From Gonapodya sp. JEL0774 (lineage: Eukaryota > Monoblepharomycota > Monoblepharidomycetes > Monoblepharidales > Gonapodyaceae): a stretch of DNA of 64,000 nucleotides. The DNA lies in the NCBI GenBank assembly GCA_027604505.1, contig JADIIX010000048.1, positions 1 to 64,000 on the forward strand, read 5' to 3'. Each line of letters opens with the position of its first letter. Positions within the stretch are counted from its first letter, which is position 1. Positions 24,927 through 36,724 of the stretch are shown here, piece after piece. Position numbers and translations under genes: made by a program. A model generated the notes under the pieces. The model searched no databases. It was not told the origin of the DNA and was given only the letters and a program-made list of their open reading frames with translations.

Positions 24927-24930
24927 GAGG
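24630..24930 (+). repeat. Polypurine, degenerate GAGAGG/GGGCGA repeat tract
   Basis: About 300 bases almost free of pyrimidines on the plus strand, with tandem GAGAGG and GAGGGCGA units around 24720-24830. It codes for the Arg/Glu tail of the overlapping gene. Strand asymmetry of this degree can form triplex (H-DNA) structures. Confidence 0.8.
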
Positions 24931-24949
24931 GAAAGGGATAACCGGGCAT

Positions 24950-27120
24950 AATACTTGGACTCATATAGAATGACAAATCTGCACTGTAAAATACATGTTT
25001 CTGAAGACGAAGTGTTGAGACCAAAAAATTCCTATCTTAACATCAAGGCGCTCCTGTTTGCTCTTCTCACGACAGTTTGATCTTCTCACGGACAGGGACC
25101 TAGGACGGTGCTCCCATCCACAATGTCACCCACGCCAATTCACTAGTATTCTTCTCGCACCTCTCATTCGTCGCCAGGCCGACTCTTGCACAATGATTCG
25201 CCCACCGTTGGCTCAAGAACAAAACTATGACTGTTATATCTTGTACCCCCTCAGCTAATTCGTGCCATCAACAAACTCGTGACTTCGTGGGTTGCAAAGG
25301 ATCAAATCCAATGGATTTTCTATTTTAAAGATTACGCAGCTACGTCAAATGTACAGTTCTCTGACTCTCTCCAAACTCATGTCATCCTCTCCACCTTCTT
25401 CGTCATACCCGAATCGAAACTTCACATGAAACTGACCAAAACAATACAGGACGCCGCCCCACTGTCTGTGTAGATGCCAGGTGCTTCACATCCTCATTCA
25501 TCAGATTTGAATCCCTGCCACTTCGACCCTGGCGACACCCGAGTTCATCTCAATACACAGATAACTGGTACCCACCCGAACTTTTGCTTGTGATCTTGTA
25601 CACCCTGGACAGAGAATGCTCACCCGAAATTGCAACAGAGAGTGGCAAGCCCAAAACTCACTATTTCCTCAACAATGACATCAGCAGCCAATGGCCAGCG
25701 ATCAGTCGACGACTTTGTTTCTCCTGGAGAAGCGGGTGCCTGACCGGATGCAGGTCAGCATGGGAAGGTACAGCGACTTAATGTAGATGTCATAGAGTAA
25801 ATAGCAAACGGACTCACCATAATTACCACTGACCCGGATGCGGAAAGAATGAGAGGTAAACATGGAGGTAGCAGGCTATGCCAGCAGAGCCGTGGGATGT
25901 CGTCGTCGTCGTCGTCTTCACCCGCACCAACTTGACTCTCGAGGGGTTCATCTTTGGTCCGCGAGGACCTGGCAACAATGGCGTGGGCCGCGGCGGGGTA
26001 CCTTTCAACGGATGGTGGACATCCGTGCAAGTTCCGGCACGGTCTCTTATCGCATTGCCTTAAGATGATATGAGTCTCGAGCAGTCATCAGTTGGTGGGG
26101 ACAGGATACGTGGTTGGCGTTCTTGAACGTCTCGTAGATCGGCATGAGTCCTTGTGACGAAGCAAGGCGGTGGGAAGATGAGCGAGCGAGTGCAGTGAGC
26201 AAGGCATACTCTGTGATTCCATGTTTACCTTGTAATATGTAAGATATGAGTGGTAGTCCAGAATGTCCAGAGGGAGACAGCATCCATTCCAAAAGAGCGC
26301 GCTAGGACAAGAGCAGAAGGGAGTTGGGCCACAAACAAAATCACAAACTTCAAAAGGTGATTGGGGATTGATTAGAGAAGCTTCATACAGATGGCGGCGT
26401 GGGCGTGAAAGACGATGCTTGGGGAAACACAGAGCGCCGAACGTTCCAAATGTCTGCTATGACCAGCCAAGGGTATAGTATCTCTGCCACCATGCTGTGC
26501 ATGCCACTACTTCTCCGTCCGCTTTCCTCATGGGCGTAAATACTCGCTGTCCGTCAAGAGTCCCGAAAGCCAATTTGTCCTCCGCAGCCAGTCTTCTACG
26601 ACGTGGAGAGGCAGCTTTCGCTGGCAGCAGAAGTCATTACGAACCTGCACACGGTCTGCGCCTGCAAAGTTCGGCCGCCCATATTATGAACAGTACAAGT
26701 TAGTGAAATTGACCTGTTCGTTCAGCACCCGCCCAACTGCGGTTATGGGGTGCCGGCCATGCACCAAGCTCAGTGACATCCATGTTTCACAAAATTACTT
26801 GTATGCGCTCAAATTTGCACCTTCATTCATTGTCGACGGTAATTTCGAGCTTGTACTGATACAGGTGCCGCGTTGCTCCCGTCGGCGTCTGTCCATTTCA
26901 ACCTCTCTCCGCCCTTTGAATGTGCAAATTAAAACGACACGTAAAAAAGGCCAAACTTGTACACAAGGCGCATTTTTACTGTTTTAGCGGGAATGCGTTT
27001 ACAGTAATTGCGTCCTCCGTGTCCCCGGTTTCGTCGTCACTTCATGGTGTCGCAATGTGTGCTTGATTTGCGAGGATAGCGTTTGCCTGGATTCTCCACT
27101 GGAACAAATAAACCGAACTG
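24950..27120. other. Unresolved 2.2-kb region with conflicting ORF fragments
   Basis: No gene model could be completed. Protein-like fragments exist on both strands. On plus, about 25257-25473 contains IQWIFYFKDYAATSNVQF and ends in a stop, and about 26580-26690 contains VFYDVERQLSLAAEVI. On minus, 26292-26047 contains EYALLTALARSSSHRL, and 26030-25797 contains a D6 run (GEDDDDDDIPRL) followed by a good donor GTGAGT. Frames do not connect in phase with plausible splice sites. The region may contain a rapidly evolving gene, UTR of the DUF4050 gene, or decayed mobile DNA. Confidence 0.4.
25899..25916. repeat. (GTC)6 microsatellite
   Basis: Six perfect GTC units. On the minus strand this reads as a poly-Asp run within one of the unresolved fragments. 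Confidence 0.9.
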
Positions 27121-27169
27121 ACCGTTGTCAAATCGTGGTGCTGCCTTTGTCCCCACGTCCGTCTGTTCG

Positions 27170-29785
27170 ATGCCAGTCGCCTCTGGCCCCCCCCCGCTGC
27201 CCCACTTTGTCCAAGAGCGCTCACCTCCTCCGGACGTAGAGCCAGCACCCTGCGCACCTGCAGCGCTCCCACTCGGTCTGCGTGCTACTCTGCATGATAC
27301 GACTGGAATTGGCGGTGAAATTGGTGGGATTGGAATAGAAACAGATGCGATTGATGGGATCGGAGGGGTCGGTGGTATCGATGACACGGGAACTGGGAGC
27401 GGCGTGGCCACCGGGACACGCGAGAATGCAATCGACATCACTGAAACTAGTGGGGGGGCTGGCCTGCTCACTACACCATACAACACGTCGCACACGAGAG
27501 ACCCCGACCTCAGAGGGAGTCGCTCACCCACTCCCGTCTCTCTCCCCTTCCTCCACCCGTTTATCCACCCCATCACGCCCGCACCCGCTCTGCCGCTGCT
27601 CTCTCACCACGTGCCAGTGTCCCACCCCCTCCCTTACACCCGCAACACCGACCTCCCTGCCTCAATGTTCCCCTTTCCGTCGCCGTATCCGCTTCCCCCA
27701 CTCATCAACTCTCCCGACCCCTCTCTCTCCCTCGACAGGGGTCACCATCATATCCTGCACACTTCTCCTGCACCCGTTCTGGCGCCTACTCCTATCCCTC
27801 CTTCTGCACCCCTTCCCTCCCACCCGCTTCCCACACCCCCTACTCGACCCACTCCCTCCCACCACCACCGCCTCTCATCGTCCCCGTACCCGTACTCTAT
27901 CCCTCACTCCACTGCAACCCTCTCCTCGCACTCCCACCCATCCCATCCACCAGGACCCGGCCCTGGCTCCGGCTCCGCATCGGGTCAGGGTCCGAGCCCA
28001 AACCAGCAGTCGCCGGGCCATACTGGTCGACAGGGATCGCGGAGTCCGCGGGTCGTGGGGCACGCCAGGGGTAGCTCTTTGGGGAGGGTTAAAGGTGTTG
28101 GAGGCGGTGGGGTGGAAGGAGGCCATGCCACCACGGGGACAGGCGCCGGCACAAGTGTTGCGGTTGCTGCCGTAGTGGACTGGGGCGATGACGGGTTTGG
28201 TGTGGCCGGTGGGGCGGAGGGCGAGGGGGAGAGTGGGAGGGGCAAGGGCAGGGGAAGGGAAAGGAACAAGGGGAGAGAGCGAGATTTTGAGAAGGAAAGG
28301 GAGAGGAAAAGAGAGTGGGAAAGAGAGCAGCAGATGGACCAGGAGATGGGCCCGACCCTTTCCTTACGACCACTCGTTGACAACACGCATGCTCCCGTCG
28401 TGGACATGGACGTGTCCATGAGTGGCACCCGCAACCCGGATTTGGACCGTAGCGAAAGTGGACAGGAGGTGTTGGTGGACTTGGATACGGCGACGGGGCG
28501 GGTGGCCCCCCAGGTAGGGGCGGAGGGCCCAGGAGGCAACGGAACCCCACCTGCCACCGTGTCTGTACACGCACTGACCGCGGTGTCCTCTATCTCCCAT
28601 GGTGGCGGCTCCAACGATGCGACGGCGAGCGGCGGTGACCTAGGCGGCAGGGAGCCTCCGTTGACAGGTCTTGCGCACTGGGAAATGCAGAGGGCAGTGT
28701 GGAAGCAGGTTGGTTGGGGACGACATTAGGATGCAGGGTGGGAGGAGAGATTGGAGGAGAGAAATTTTGGTGGCGACGGGGGAACCAAAGTGTGCCGGGA
28801 GGCAGAGGGCCTACGGTCGAAGTGCTGGCGGTCTGTTTTGCGGCTTGACCACATGTCAAGCGGAGGAAACGAGGGAATGGGCGCGTTCGTGTTTGCGCCC
28901 ATCACCGAACTTTCACGCACTCCTGTGCTGCGTGTGATCCCGTTGCGTTGGGTCCCTTGGTGGGGATAAGTTCCCAATGTCATGTACACGTGTCTCACAC
29001 TTTGCTCCTCTCAGGGTCACGTACCGTACGATCCGCACGCCAGCGCGGGGATGGATTACAGTGAGTCTGAATCTTGTAGTTCGCGGTTCGCAGGGACCCT
29101 CACCTACCGTTCCTTCTCTTCTACTTCACCACCATCACCCCGATTCCGCGGACCTCTTCTCTCCCATACACACCGGACGACCTGCACGGTGTTGTCCCGC
29201 TAAAATGTAGAACGCCACGACTTTTTGGCGGATGTGGAACTCTCGCATTTCGACGCGATTTACAACTCATTGGTTCAGGCGCAGAGGAAGTTCACGAGGT
29301 GAGCGAGACTTGTACGTCGCGATATGTGAATCGACAATCAAGGTTGTGCAGACGTCGCGTGGTTTGGCGAGAGTGGGTGAAAGGGTACTATGAGGCTGCA
29401 CCGTAAAATGTGGCTTCGTGTTGGAGTCGTGTTCCCAATGGCCTTTCCTGTTACTAACGGTGTTGTTTATGACTGCTCCAAACGCTTCTTTTCCCTGTAT
29501 GCCTGTCTAGACCCATGCCCCTCGATTTCGTGTCTGCTGTTTTGGTGCACGTGCGTACAAACTCGATGACCTGCTCTGCCCTGTTTCATCTTTCTACTCA
29601 CCTGCCCTAACCTGCCACCACCCTACCACCAACTCCCATGGTCCATGCTCCTCTCTCCGACTCATATCATACCGCAGGGATGGCGCAAAGAAGGACTCTT
29701 CGCAAGCGTATCCGGAAACGAATCGGAGAGTGATGTTGATGCGTCTGCCGAAAAGCGCCGGGCTGCTGGTGGTGCTACTGGGTAA
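27170..29785 (+). CDS. DUF4050 / Gag1-like fungal protein
   Basis: A long first exon, about 27170-28708, encodes a Pro/Ser/His/Gly-rich disordered region and a charged stretch (KERERKREWEREQQ). It ends in LAHWEMQRAVWKQ. Four small exons then complete a conserved domain: 29015-29060 (GHVPYDPHASAGMDY), 29211-29298 (HDFLADVELSHFDAIYNSLV), 29511-29550 (PMPLDFVSAVLVH) and 29678-29785 (GWRKEGLFASVSG, then stop). All junctions are GT-AG and phase-consistent. The HWxxxRxxW, PLxxxVxxLVxxW, EGL layout matches the fungal DUF4050 family. Its fission yeast member Gag1 is linked to ubiquitin-ligase adaptor control of membrane permeases; that role is knowledge of the family and not shown here. The start is uncertain: the frame is open upstream to about 27125, and a run of nine C near 27189 could hide a sequencing slip. 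Confidence 0.7.
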
Positions 29786-30007
29786 AGGATCCGTGTGACT
29801 TCCTTGAAAGACAGAAAGGTTTGCACCTTGGGAGGACGGGTACTGACACGATTTTCCGATTTGGGATGTTTCCCAATGTGCGTTTCACACTCTACAGTTT
29901 TACCAAGTTTATGAGTATTTGTGATCCGTATGTGAATATAAATTTTGCGAGGTAAAGGATTTGGGTGGAGTCAGACGACACGACTGAAAGGTCACTTCGA
30001 ACTTCAA

Positions 30008-32559
30008 ATGCTGGAAGCATTCGTCATCCTCACCCGGGGCGGTTTCGTCCTCTGGGCCTGGCCATTCACACTCTACGTATCTCCATCCTTCGCCTCCACT
30101 GCATTCTCCCTCTCCTCTGCCGCATCCACTGCAACCGCGACTGCCATCAATGCAGCCGTGACAGCGCTGATTCACAATGTACTGATCGAGGAGAAAGGGG
30201 GAAGCAACGTCTACCATCCGCCCAATAGTCAGTATGAGCTGAGATGGAAAGCGGAGAATCATATGGGATTGTTGTTCGTGGTGAGTGTGCGGTTTGGAGG
30301 AGCGTGTGGTGAAGACACCACAAAGCTCGTCCCAAAGGGTTCTTTTGCCGCGATTACGATGCAACTCTACTCTATTTCTCAATGAACCCTGTCGCTCTGC
30401 CGCATGTCAGGCCGTCTACGCAAAATCCCTGTACCTCACCTACATCGAAGAACTGCTGGAATCCGTCAAGAAATCGTTCGTGGCGCTGTATACCGAAATG
30501 CGCGGGAAGGATGCCGAGGCAGCAGTAGCGGGTGACTACCATATGGCGTTTGATGAGAAGTTCAATAAGATAAGGACGAGGTTGGAACATAAGGATTTGG
30601 AGGTGAGTTGAGCAACGTGGTACAAGAGGGAATCCCTGCCACACCAAACGCAGAATGCGTCATGCAATTAAATCCTTGATGTCATAACGGATGCAGAGTC
30701 GAAACTCGAAAGCACTCCGGTCACAGTCTTCCAAAGACGCCCCCTTTGGTGTGACCGGTCCCAGCAACCACGCTGCCAACGGCGGCACAGAATCACAGTC
30801 GGACGTGGATGAATTAGCTGCTGTGTCGAGTGGGTCCCCCGGTGGACTAAGAGGCAAACTACCGCCACCAAGAGGACGAGGTGGACATCGGGGGAAAGCC
30901 GGAGCGATGGCCAGTCGTGCTGCGCCATCCCCACCAGCTGAGAAGTGGGTTCCCATTGCTTATGTAGATTGACTAACGTTGATTTTGACGCGGTGCTTTT
31001 AATTATCAAATTGGAAACAGGAAGAAGCGTGGTCCTCGAGTATGGGAGGACGGGAAAGTCTCCAAGCAAATGGAGCAGGAACTGGATAGGAGCAAGACAG
31101 TTGATACGGATGGCGAAGAAATGGATGAACGGCAGCAAGGTGCTCTGAGGAGTCAGTGGGTGAGTTCCGGTAACAGCCAATGGTCGCTTGGTTGTTTTGG
31201 ATGACACCTCAACACTAACCATATTGGCCAGATCGACGAGGCATCGCTCGGCCGAAAAACCGCTGATGGGTACTACGAAGCCGCGGACTTGGTTGCCGCT
31301 GCTCCTGCCGCCCGCCGGGTCCAGGGCACAGGGACGGATGCCGATGACGAAGACGAATCTCAAGATGAAGCAGAAGGTGTGAACGGGACTAACTCGATCG
31401 CCGCCAGTTCTTCGTCAGGAGTGTTTTCTTTCTTCCGGAGTATGGCTGCGGGTGGTCGAACGCTTTCGGAGGCCGACTTACACCCTATCATGGTCAAGGT
31501 CAAGGAACACCTCATCAACAAAAACGTGGCGGCAGATATTGCCCAGAATCTTTGTGACTCGGTGATGAAAGCGCTTGTGGGGCAGAAGATTGGATCCTTC
31601 CAGCGAATCACCGCGGTGGTCAATGACCAAATAGAACTTTCGTTGCAACGCATCCTCACTCCCAAGTCTTCCACTGACGTCCTCCGTGACATTTTTGCCG
31701 CCCGCGCGGAACGCCGTCCATATACTATCGTATTCTGTGGCGTGAACGGAGTGGGCAAATCCACCAATCTCGCCAAGGTAGTTTTCCTCCTTCAGCAAAA
31801 TGGATGCAAGCCCCTCATCGTTGGTGGCGACACATTCCGATCAGGTGCAGTGGAGCAACTCAAAGTTCACGCAAGAAACTTGAACGCACTGTCAAGTGGG
31901 AGCAAAGTCGAGTTGTACGAGAAGGGGTACGGAAAAGACCCCGCGGGCATCGCAAAGGAAGCGATCGCCTATGGTGAGAACTCCCAATTCCCTTTTATCT
32001 TGTTTGTTGGGTGGAGGGCTGAGAGTGCTACGATATCGTTTCAGCAACAGCGAACGGGTTTGATGTGGTGCTCGTCGACACGGCTGGCCGGATGCAAGAC
32101 AATGAACCTCTTATGAGAGCCCTCGCAAAGGTGAATCAATTGACTTGCTTTCGCGATTAATGAGCGTGTTTACCCATGGCCGCTCTGTCGTTCCAGCTAG
32201 TCACGATGAACAGCCCCGACAAAATTATATTTGTTGGTGAAGCCCTCGTCGGCAACGAAGCGGTCGACCAACTCACAAAGTTCAACCGTGCCTTGCGCGA
32301 CTTCTCTGGCGTTCAGAATCCGAGACAGATTGACGGAATAATTCTCACCAAGTTTGACACCATAGATGAGAAGGTGAGACACGGGGTTCTCATTCAATTT
32401 CTTCACCTTTGCAGACTTAACACGTTCATGTAGGTCGGAGCTGCCTTGTCCATGACGTACATCACGGGACAGCCAATTTTGTTTGTCGGCACGGGTCAGA
32501 CATACACTGATTTGAAGCGTTTAAATGTGCGAGCCATCGTACAGACGTTGTTACGCTAG
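30008..32559 (+). CDS. SRPRA: Signal recognition particle receptor subunit alpha (SRX/SRP101)
   Basis: The ER-membrane GTPase that docks SRP-ribosome complexes at the translocon. Eight exons fit in phase: 30008-30280, 30411-30602, 30697-30944, 31021-31159, 31232-31973, 32045-32130, 32197-32373 and 32434-32559. The N-terminal SRX domain starts [16 protein letters not shown] and binds SRP receptor beta. A charged linker follows, then the NG GTPase domain: G1 [13 protein letters not shown], insertion-box start [11 protein letters not shown] (the family usually has RAGA), G3 DTAGRMQDN, and G4 TKFDTID. The C-terminus [18 protein letters not shown] is typical. Length is near the usual 600 residues. 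The chosen Met is the family start; an upstream in-frame ATG at 29945 gives unconserved residues. Confidence 0.95.
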
Positions 32560-32690
32560 AGTTTCTGTGTCGTGGTGATTGTTCTCATGATAATACATGA
32601 AATGAGAGTAAATGTCCGTACAGTGTGTCCCGATATATACTGAGAGCTCTGAGGGTATCAACCAAAACTCTATGTGTGACAGTATGTCAC

Positions 32691-34236
32691 TTACGTCAGC
32701 CCCGTGCAGCACTGCCGAGAAAAAAAACCTGTGAATTGATATCAAAATGTCAGTGTATCGAATTCCCTACTGAGAATCCCTGCGGTCGCATACGTACAGC
32801 AAGTTCATAAAACGTAAACATGATGGCGGCGTTTGGTACCACCCGTATCAGATGTGTAGACATTCCGCCGTACAATCCCCTAAAACTCTCCTCTCGATAT
32901 ACCGTTTTGAACGTCTGGACGAGTCCCTTGTACTTGCTATGCGTTCCGTCCGGCGGTTGTTCCCTCATTCGTGTGCGAACTACTTCGTGGGGATAGGTGG
33001 CGGCGGATGCGAGGAGCTTGGCAGTGGCGGCTACAACAAAAGAATCGACCCAGTCTTTGCACAAGGCAACGAGGACGAGAAATTGGTTCAAGAGTGAGTG
33101 GTAAGAAGGTCCCAACGGACACCTCTGCTTACCCTGTAAGGACGAAAAAGTAGAAGCTGCTCTGGATTCCCTTCTTCGTCGGTCGCGGTACAGTTTCTTC
33201 AGCCACTCGTAGACGACAAACTGGATGGTGGATTCGGAGATGCCCAAGTACGAGGCGGACGTTCCCTTGTAGAGACCGCGGATTCCCTCGTTCCTCACAA
33301 CGGTCTGGAAGCAATGGAAACTATTTCGATACAGACGTTGACCACCGGACTGCAATTGCATCCGCGTTTTGACAAGCCTGCGATGTTCCATGGAAATAGA
33401 TGAGGTAGGTGAACAGGATTAGAATCACCAGAAACCGAAACAATACCCACCAAATAGGACTGGTGATCGTGGCACTCGTCGCTCCAGCTACAGCGGCTGA
33501 CAACATGTGCACCCACGACTCCTCCCTGCCATTCAGCTCCGCCAGCGTTGCTTTAGAGGTACCATATACTCCAAAGTATATTGAACGGGCTGGAATGACT
33601 CCCACTAAGTTCGGCCCAAGTCCCCTCCAAAGTCCTCGTATGCCACCATCTCGGTACACTTCACTGTGTTCAGCAGAAGGATTGGTAACTATTCCAGTAG
33701 CAACTCGCTCGACACCTCCACACGAGACACCCACGAGAGCGCACTCCAGGTAGTGATAAAAGGTGAAAAAAACTTTTGTGCGGGAGTTTTCAATTTCAGC
33801 CGCTGCGTTTCCCTCCACTCTTTATAAAGGGACGACTAGAACGACCATTCGTCAAATGGATGTTCAAATAGCACTCTCACAAATGATTCGGCAACACACC
33901 TGTTGCCGCGTTTTTACTGTGCGGTTCATCATCGAGCGATGTGGTCCATTTTCCATCCATTAATGAAGGGTTCCGGTAAGGAAACGTAGTCCAAAGAGAG
34001 TGAATGGGTTTCGAATCCATGAATCAGACAAGGAAACCCTGGGACCACCACCAATTAAGATCCAAAAACGCACCAACTTCCAACGGGCAGGTGATAGTGG
34101 CCGCAATTGTGCTACCGACGCCTCCAGATATGGCATGTACACCGAAATAAGAAGACGAGGACCTCGTCTTCTGTGGGACCTGCTGAGCAACATTGCGTCC
34201 AGCCGGGCCCATCGAATGCGTTGTCGTCGCAGACAT
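32691..34236 (-). CDS. Mitochondrial carrier, pyrimidine-nucleotide type (Rim2/SLC25A33-36-like)
   Basis: Inner-membrane carriers of this group exchange pyrimidine (deoxy)nucleotides across the mitochondrial membrane. Three carrier repeats are visible. Repeat 1 has YFGVHAISGGVGS and TCPLEV-VKTRQQ, split over two introns with a 17-nt microexon (33916-33900) supplying the end of the signature. Repeat 2 has LSAAVAGATSATITSPIWW-LVKTRMQLQ, then NEGIRGLYKGTSASYLG. Repeat 3 has ATYPHEVVRTRMREQ and FRGLYGGMSTHLIRVVPNAAI. RGLWRGLGPNLVGVIPARSIYFGVY and the Trp-containing PIWW of repeat 2 are typical of the Rim2/SLC25A33/36 branch. An ATG at 34236 starts MSATTTHSMG. The last exon is small; the stop at 32691 depends on the final acceptor (TCGGCAG), and 32696 is the alternative. 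The gene is divergent from the GT32-like gene, with 240 bp between start codons. Confidence 0.87.
33900..33916 (-). other. 17-nt microexon of the mitochondrial carrier gene
   Basis: Bounded by acceptor CGCACAG and donor GTGTGT. Joined to the upstream exon, which ends in one base of a codon (donor GTGCGT), it gives V-K-T-R-Q-Q and so completes the signature PLEVVKTR in phase. The next exon starts in phase 0 with SSLYKEWRETQRLKLK. Confidence 0.75.
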
Positions 34237-34476
34237 GGTCGGCGGCAGGTAGACAGCCGGATGTTTCGGTGTTTCTTCTGCTCACTGCGAACGATTTTGT
34301 GTTCTGTCGTGTGTCGTGTCTTCCAATCTTGACCAAAGTCAGTCCGACACTCCATATCATATGCGACGCCACTCCAGATCCACTCCACCCCATTATATGA
34401 AGGTTCTACGGAGATAGGAAAGTCTGCTCCCAAATTCTGATCTCTCTACACTGCATGCTCGGTGGCCATCATTGCC
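34237..34476. promoter_or_regulatory. Divergent promoter region of carrier and GT32-like genes
   Basis: 240 bp between two start codons pointing away from each other; promoter elements for both genes must lie here or in their 5' UTRs. I see no recognisable binding motif. Confidence 0.45.
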
Positions 34477-35727
34477 ATGCAGCTGCGAACGATCCTCGCG
34501 GTGCTCGGCCTCGCCAACCTGTTCCTCTTCTTGTACGGACGCTGGAGGGAAACTTGCTCGGATATAGCATCTTGCACCGTGGAACCTCCCAACGTATGTC
34601 TCTTGCCTGCCTGCTTACCACTTTGTCACATCTGTCATCCTTTTTGTGTGTGTCATATCCTATGCAACACGGGGGTGAACCGTCTTGTGACACTCGGCAA
34701 ATGAACCATACCACGCACATTTTTGGTCAAATCGAACTTCGTTGAAAGGATGCGTCATCGTGTGAGGGAGAGACGAAAATACCCCGCCTCGTCCATTTCA
34801 TCTTTGGTTTGTCGCCCGACTTCGGCAAGAAAGGCTTTGGAATAATGCACTACCTTGTCATCAAGGCGGCCCACAAACATATCCGCCCCGACGCCATCTT
34901 TTTTCACCACATTCATCAACCACCGGGTCCGTGGTTTGAGCGTTCCAAGCGCTTCTTGACCATGGCTCCAGTTGATCCCGTTGTCGAAGTATTCGGCAAC
35001 CCCGTCGATAATTTTGCTCACAAAGCGGATATTGTCCGGTTACGAGCTCTCGATCAGCATGGTGGGATCTATTTGGACATTGATGCCCTCGTTTTGAGGC
35101 CATTTGATCCCTTACTGCGACACGACTTTGTGATGGCGCAGGAGGGTGAAGGAGGCCGCGTTGGCTTGGCAAATGCCATAATGCTCTCCAAAAAAGGCTC
35201 CCCTTTTATACGGCGATGGTTTGAGTCTTATAGGACGTTCAACCAGTGAGTGTGCCAGTTCAGGTGGGACGTTTCACGGCATTTTTTTCAACCAATGTCA
35301 CTCTGCCTTGCCACTGTTAAATAGGTCGCTGTGGAACTATCATAGTGTGATGTCAGTCTAAATGCTTCCAATTTCGTACTGTTCTTATGACGAACCTTTC
35401 TGCATTTCATTTGTCTCACTCAGCTTGCCAGGCAAGATGGCTAAATCCTTCCCCGACGATATCACTATCCTCAAGCACTCCCGCTTTTTTCATCCAATGT
35501 GGGACGATGAGAGTCTCTACACGCTGTTTCGGGGAACTTCTTGGGACTTTGCAGAAAACTTTGCAGTGCACATGTGGGAGTCACGCAGCTTCAACAAGTA
35601 TATTGGACCGCTGTCGGTGAGGCGAATCATGAGTGGAAAGAGTAACTTTGACAGAATCTTGCAATCGTTAATCTGGGATGAGATCGACGAACTTCTGGCG
35701 ATAGAAAAACAAAGTTCTTGGTTGTAA
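34477..35727 (+). CDS. GT32-like glycosyltransferase with DXD motif, type II membrane protein
   Basis: The ATG at 34477 opens MQLRTILAVLGLANLFLFLYG, a signal-anchor typical of Golgi enzymes. The catalytic part contains KIPRLVHFIFG and the diagnostic block ADIVRLRALDQHGGIYLDIDALVLRPFDPL. There YLDID is the DXD metal and nucleotide-sugar site of the Gly_transf_sug (GT32) family, including Och1 and MIPC synthases. A downstream NAIMLSKKGSPFIRRW block is also typical. Exons: 34477-34593, about 34768-35245, 35325 to about 35352, and about 35428-35727, all GT-AG. The joining SVI-LPGKMAKSFP is in phase. Substrate cannot be told; mannosyl or galactosyl transfer onto glycans or sphingolipids would be usual. 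It ends AIEKQSSWL without an ER-retrieval signal. Confidence 0.82.
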
Positions 35728-35995
35728 TACAGTTGAATCCTGAGCCACTGTGGTCTGATCAGTTCCAAATCTTCAACGAGTCAGTTCATCAACCCATCTG
35801 CGTCCGCCATCACTTCTCAATGTCCCGCGGAATACTAGGGAAGAGTATTTTCTACTCTACGTACGTTTTGAGCTGTTAAACCGCTTCAGTCCAAACCCCA
35901 TAACGATTCTTGTCCATAATTATTGGCACCGGATACCACTCTGTTTCAAACTTTACTGAACTCCGACATCACCTTCTTCACCGTCCACGTTGTTG
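35728..35995. other. Intergenic stretch, no gene assigned
   Basis: This separates the GT32-like gene and the small gene downstream. An open frame here (APDTTLFQTLLNSDITFFTVHVV) ends in a GTATCC that could be a donor, so a 5' exon of the next gene is possible. Confidence 0.35.
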
Positions 35996-36471
35996 ATGTA
36001 TCCGAATTCGTCCGATCATGTCAACTTCGTGCGTTTTACTGGCCCCGATGCCACATCGCACACTCACTTTCGCTCCACCTTCGTTCGCGAACCTATCATC
36101 CCGCACTGCGCGTGGTGCTTCCCCGTCGAGATTGTTTCAACAAACAGTGTGGTCATTGGTGGAGGCTATGTAGTAATGAAGGCTAGCGCACCATCAGACC
36201 AGTGAGCTCCAGTATGACGACACTCCCAAAAAGTAATCATGCAATGCCAAATTGACTTTGCAGGCATATTAAGGAGCAGCTTGACAAAAACCATATCAAA
36301 TATGTTCGTAACAAAGAGAACACGGAGATTTATGCGAACCCCGCCTGATTGCTCCTTCAACCACTTCATCCCTTATCCCTTCGACCGCAGGACTCTCCTG
36401 ACGTCAACAGGCAAAAAAATGAAGCATTAATGGCAGCGCTGAAAGCGGCGTCGCAGAAGGATGCGAAGTGA
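35996..36471 (+). CDS. Small hypothetical protein
   Basis: Not recognised. Exon 1 runs 35996-36201 and begins MYPNSSDHVNFVRF, with a Cys/Trp-containing segment PHCAWCFPVEIVSTNSVVIGGGYV. Exon 2 begins 36264 (HIKEQLDKNHIKY). A last exon, entered after acceptor GACCGCAG near 36390, reads SPDVNRQKNEALMAALKAASQ and stops at 36471. The second donor is ambiguous: GTTCGT after HIKY keeps phase, while reading on gives a stop after NPA. The product is about 105-110 residues with a hydrophobic middle and a charged helical tail. An upstream exon is possible. Confidence 0.45.
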
Positions 36472-36724
36472 GATTCCGCTTGTTGCACGTCATGTTGTTT
36501 TGAAAGTTATAGCCCTGAGCCAATTCACTATCTACATTCTTGGAAGACCAATCTGGCTTGAAGACACTACTGGGCGTCCGAGACGATAGCTACTTTGCCC
36601 AAAAAAACCAAAAAAAAAAATGATGCAAAATGTAAAATGCGTACAATAATTTTTGCACACGTCCGAGTGCATGGATCCGATCGGATGGCTGGAATGAGAA
36701 AAGTTGGCAGGCGCTCCCCCGGCC

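Noticed and set aside
27345-28175. 276-codon frame overlapping the DUF4050 first exon
   Set aside because: It does not lead in phase to the conserved small exons, while the chosen frame does.
34007-34018. tRNA B-box-like sequence GGTTTCGAATCC
   Set aside because: No matching A box or cloverleaf around it; it lies in an intron of the carrier gene.
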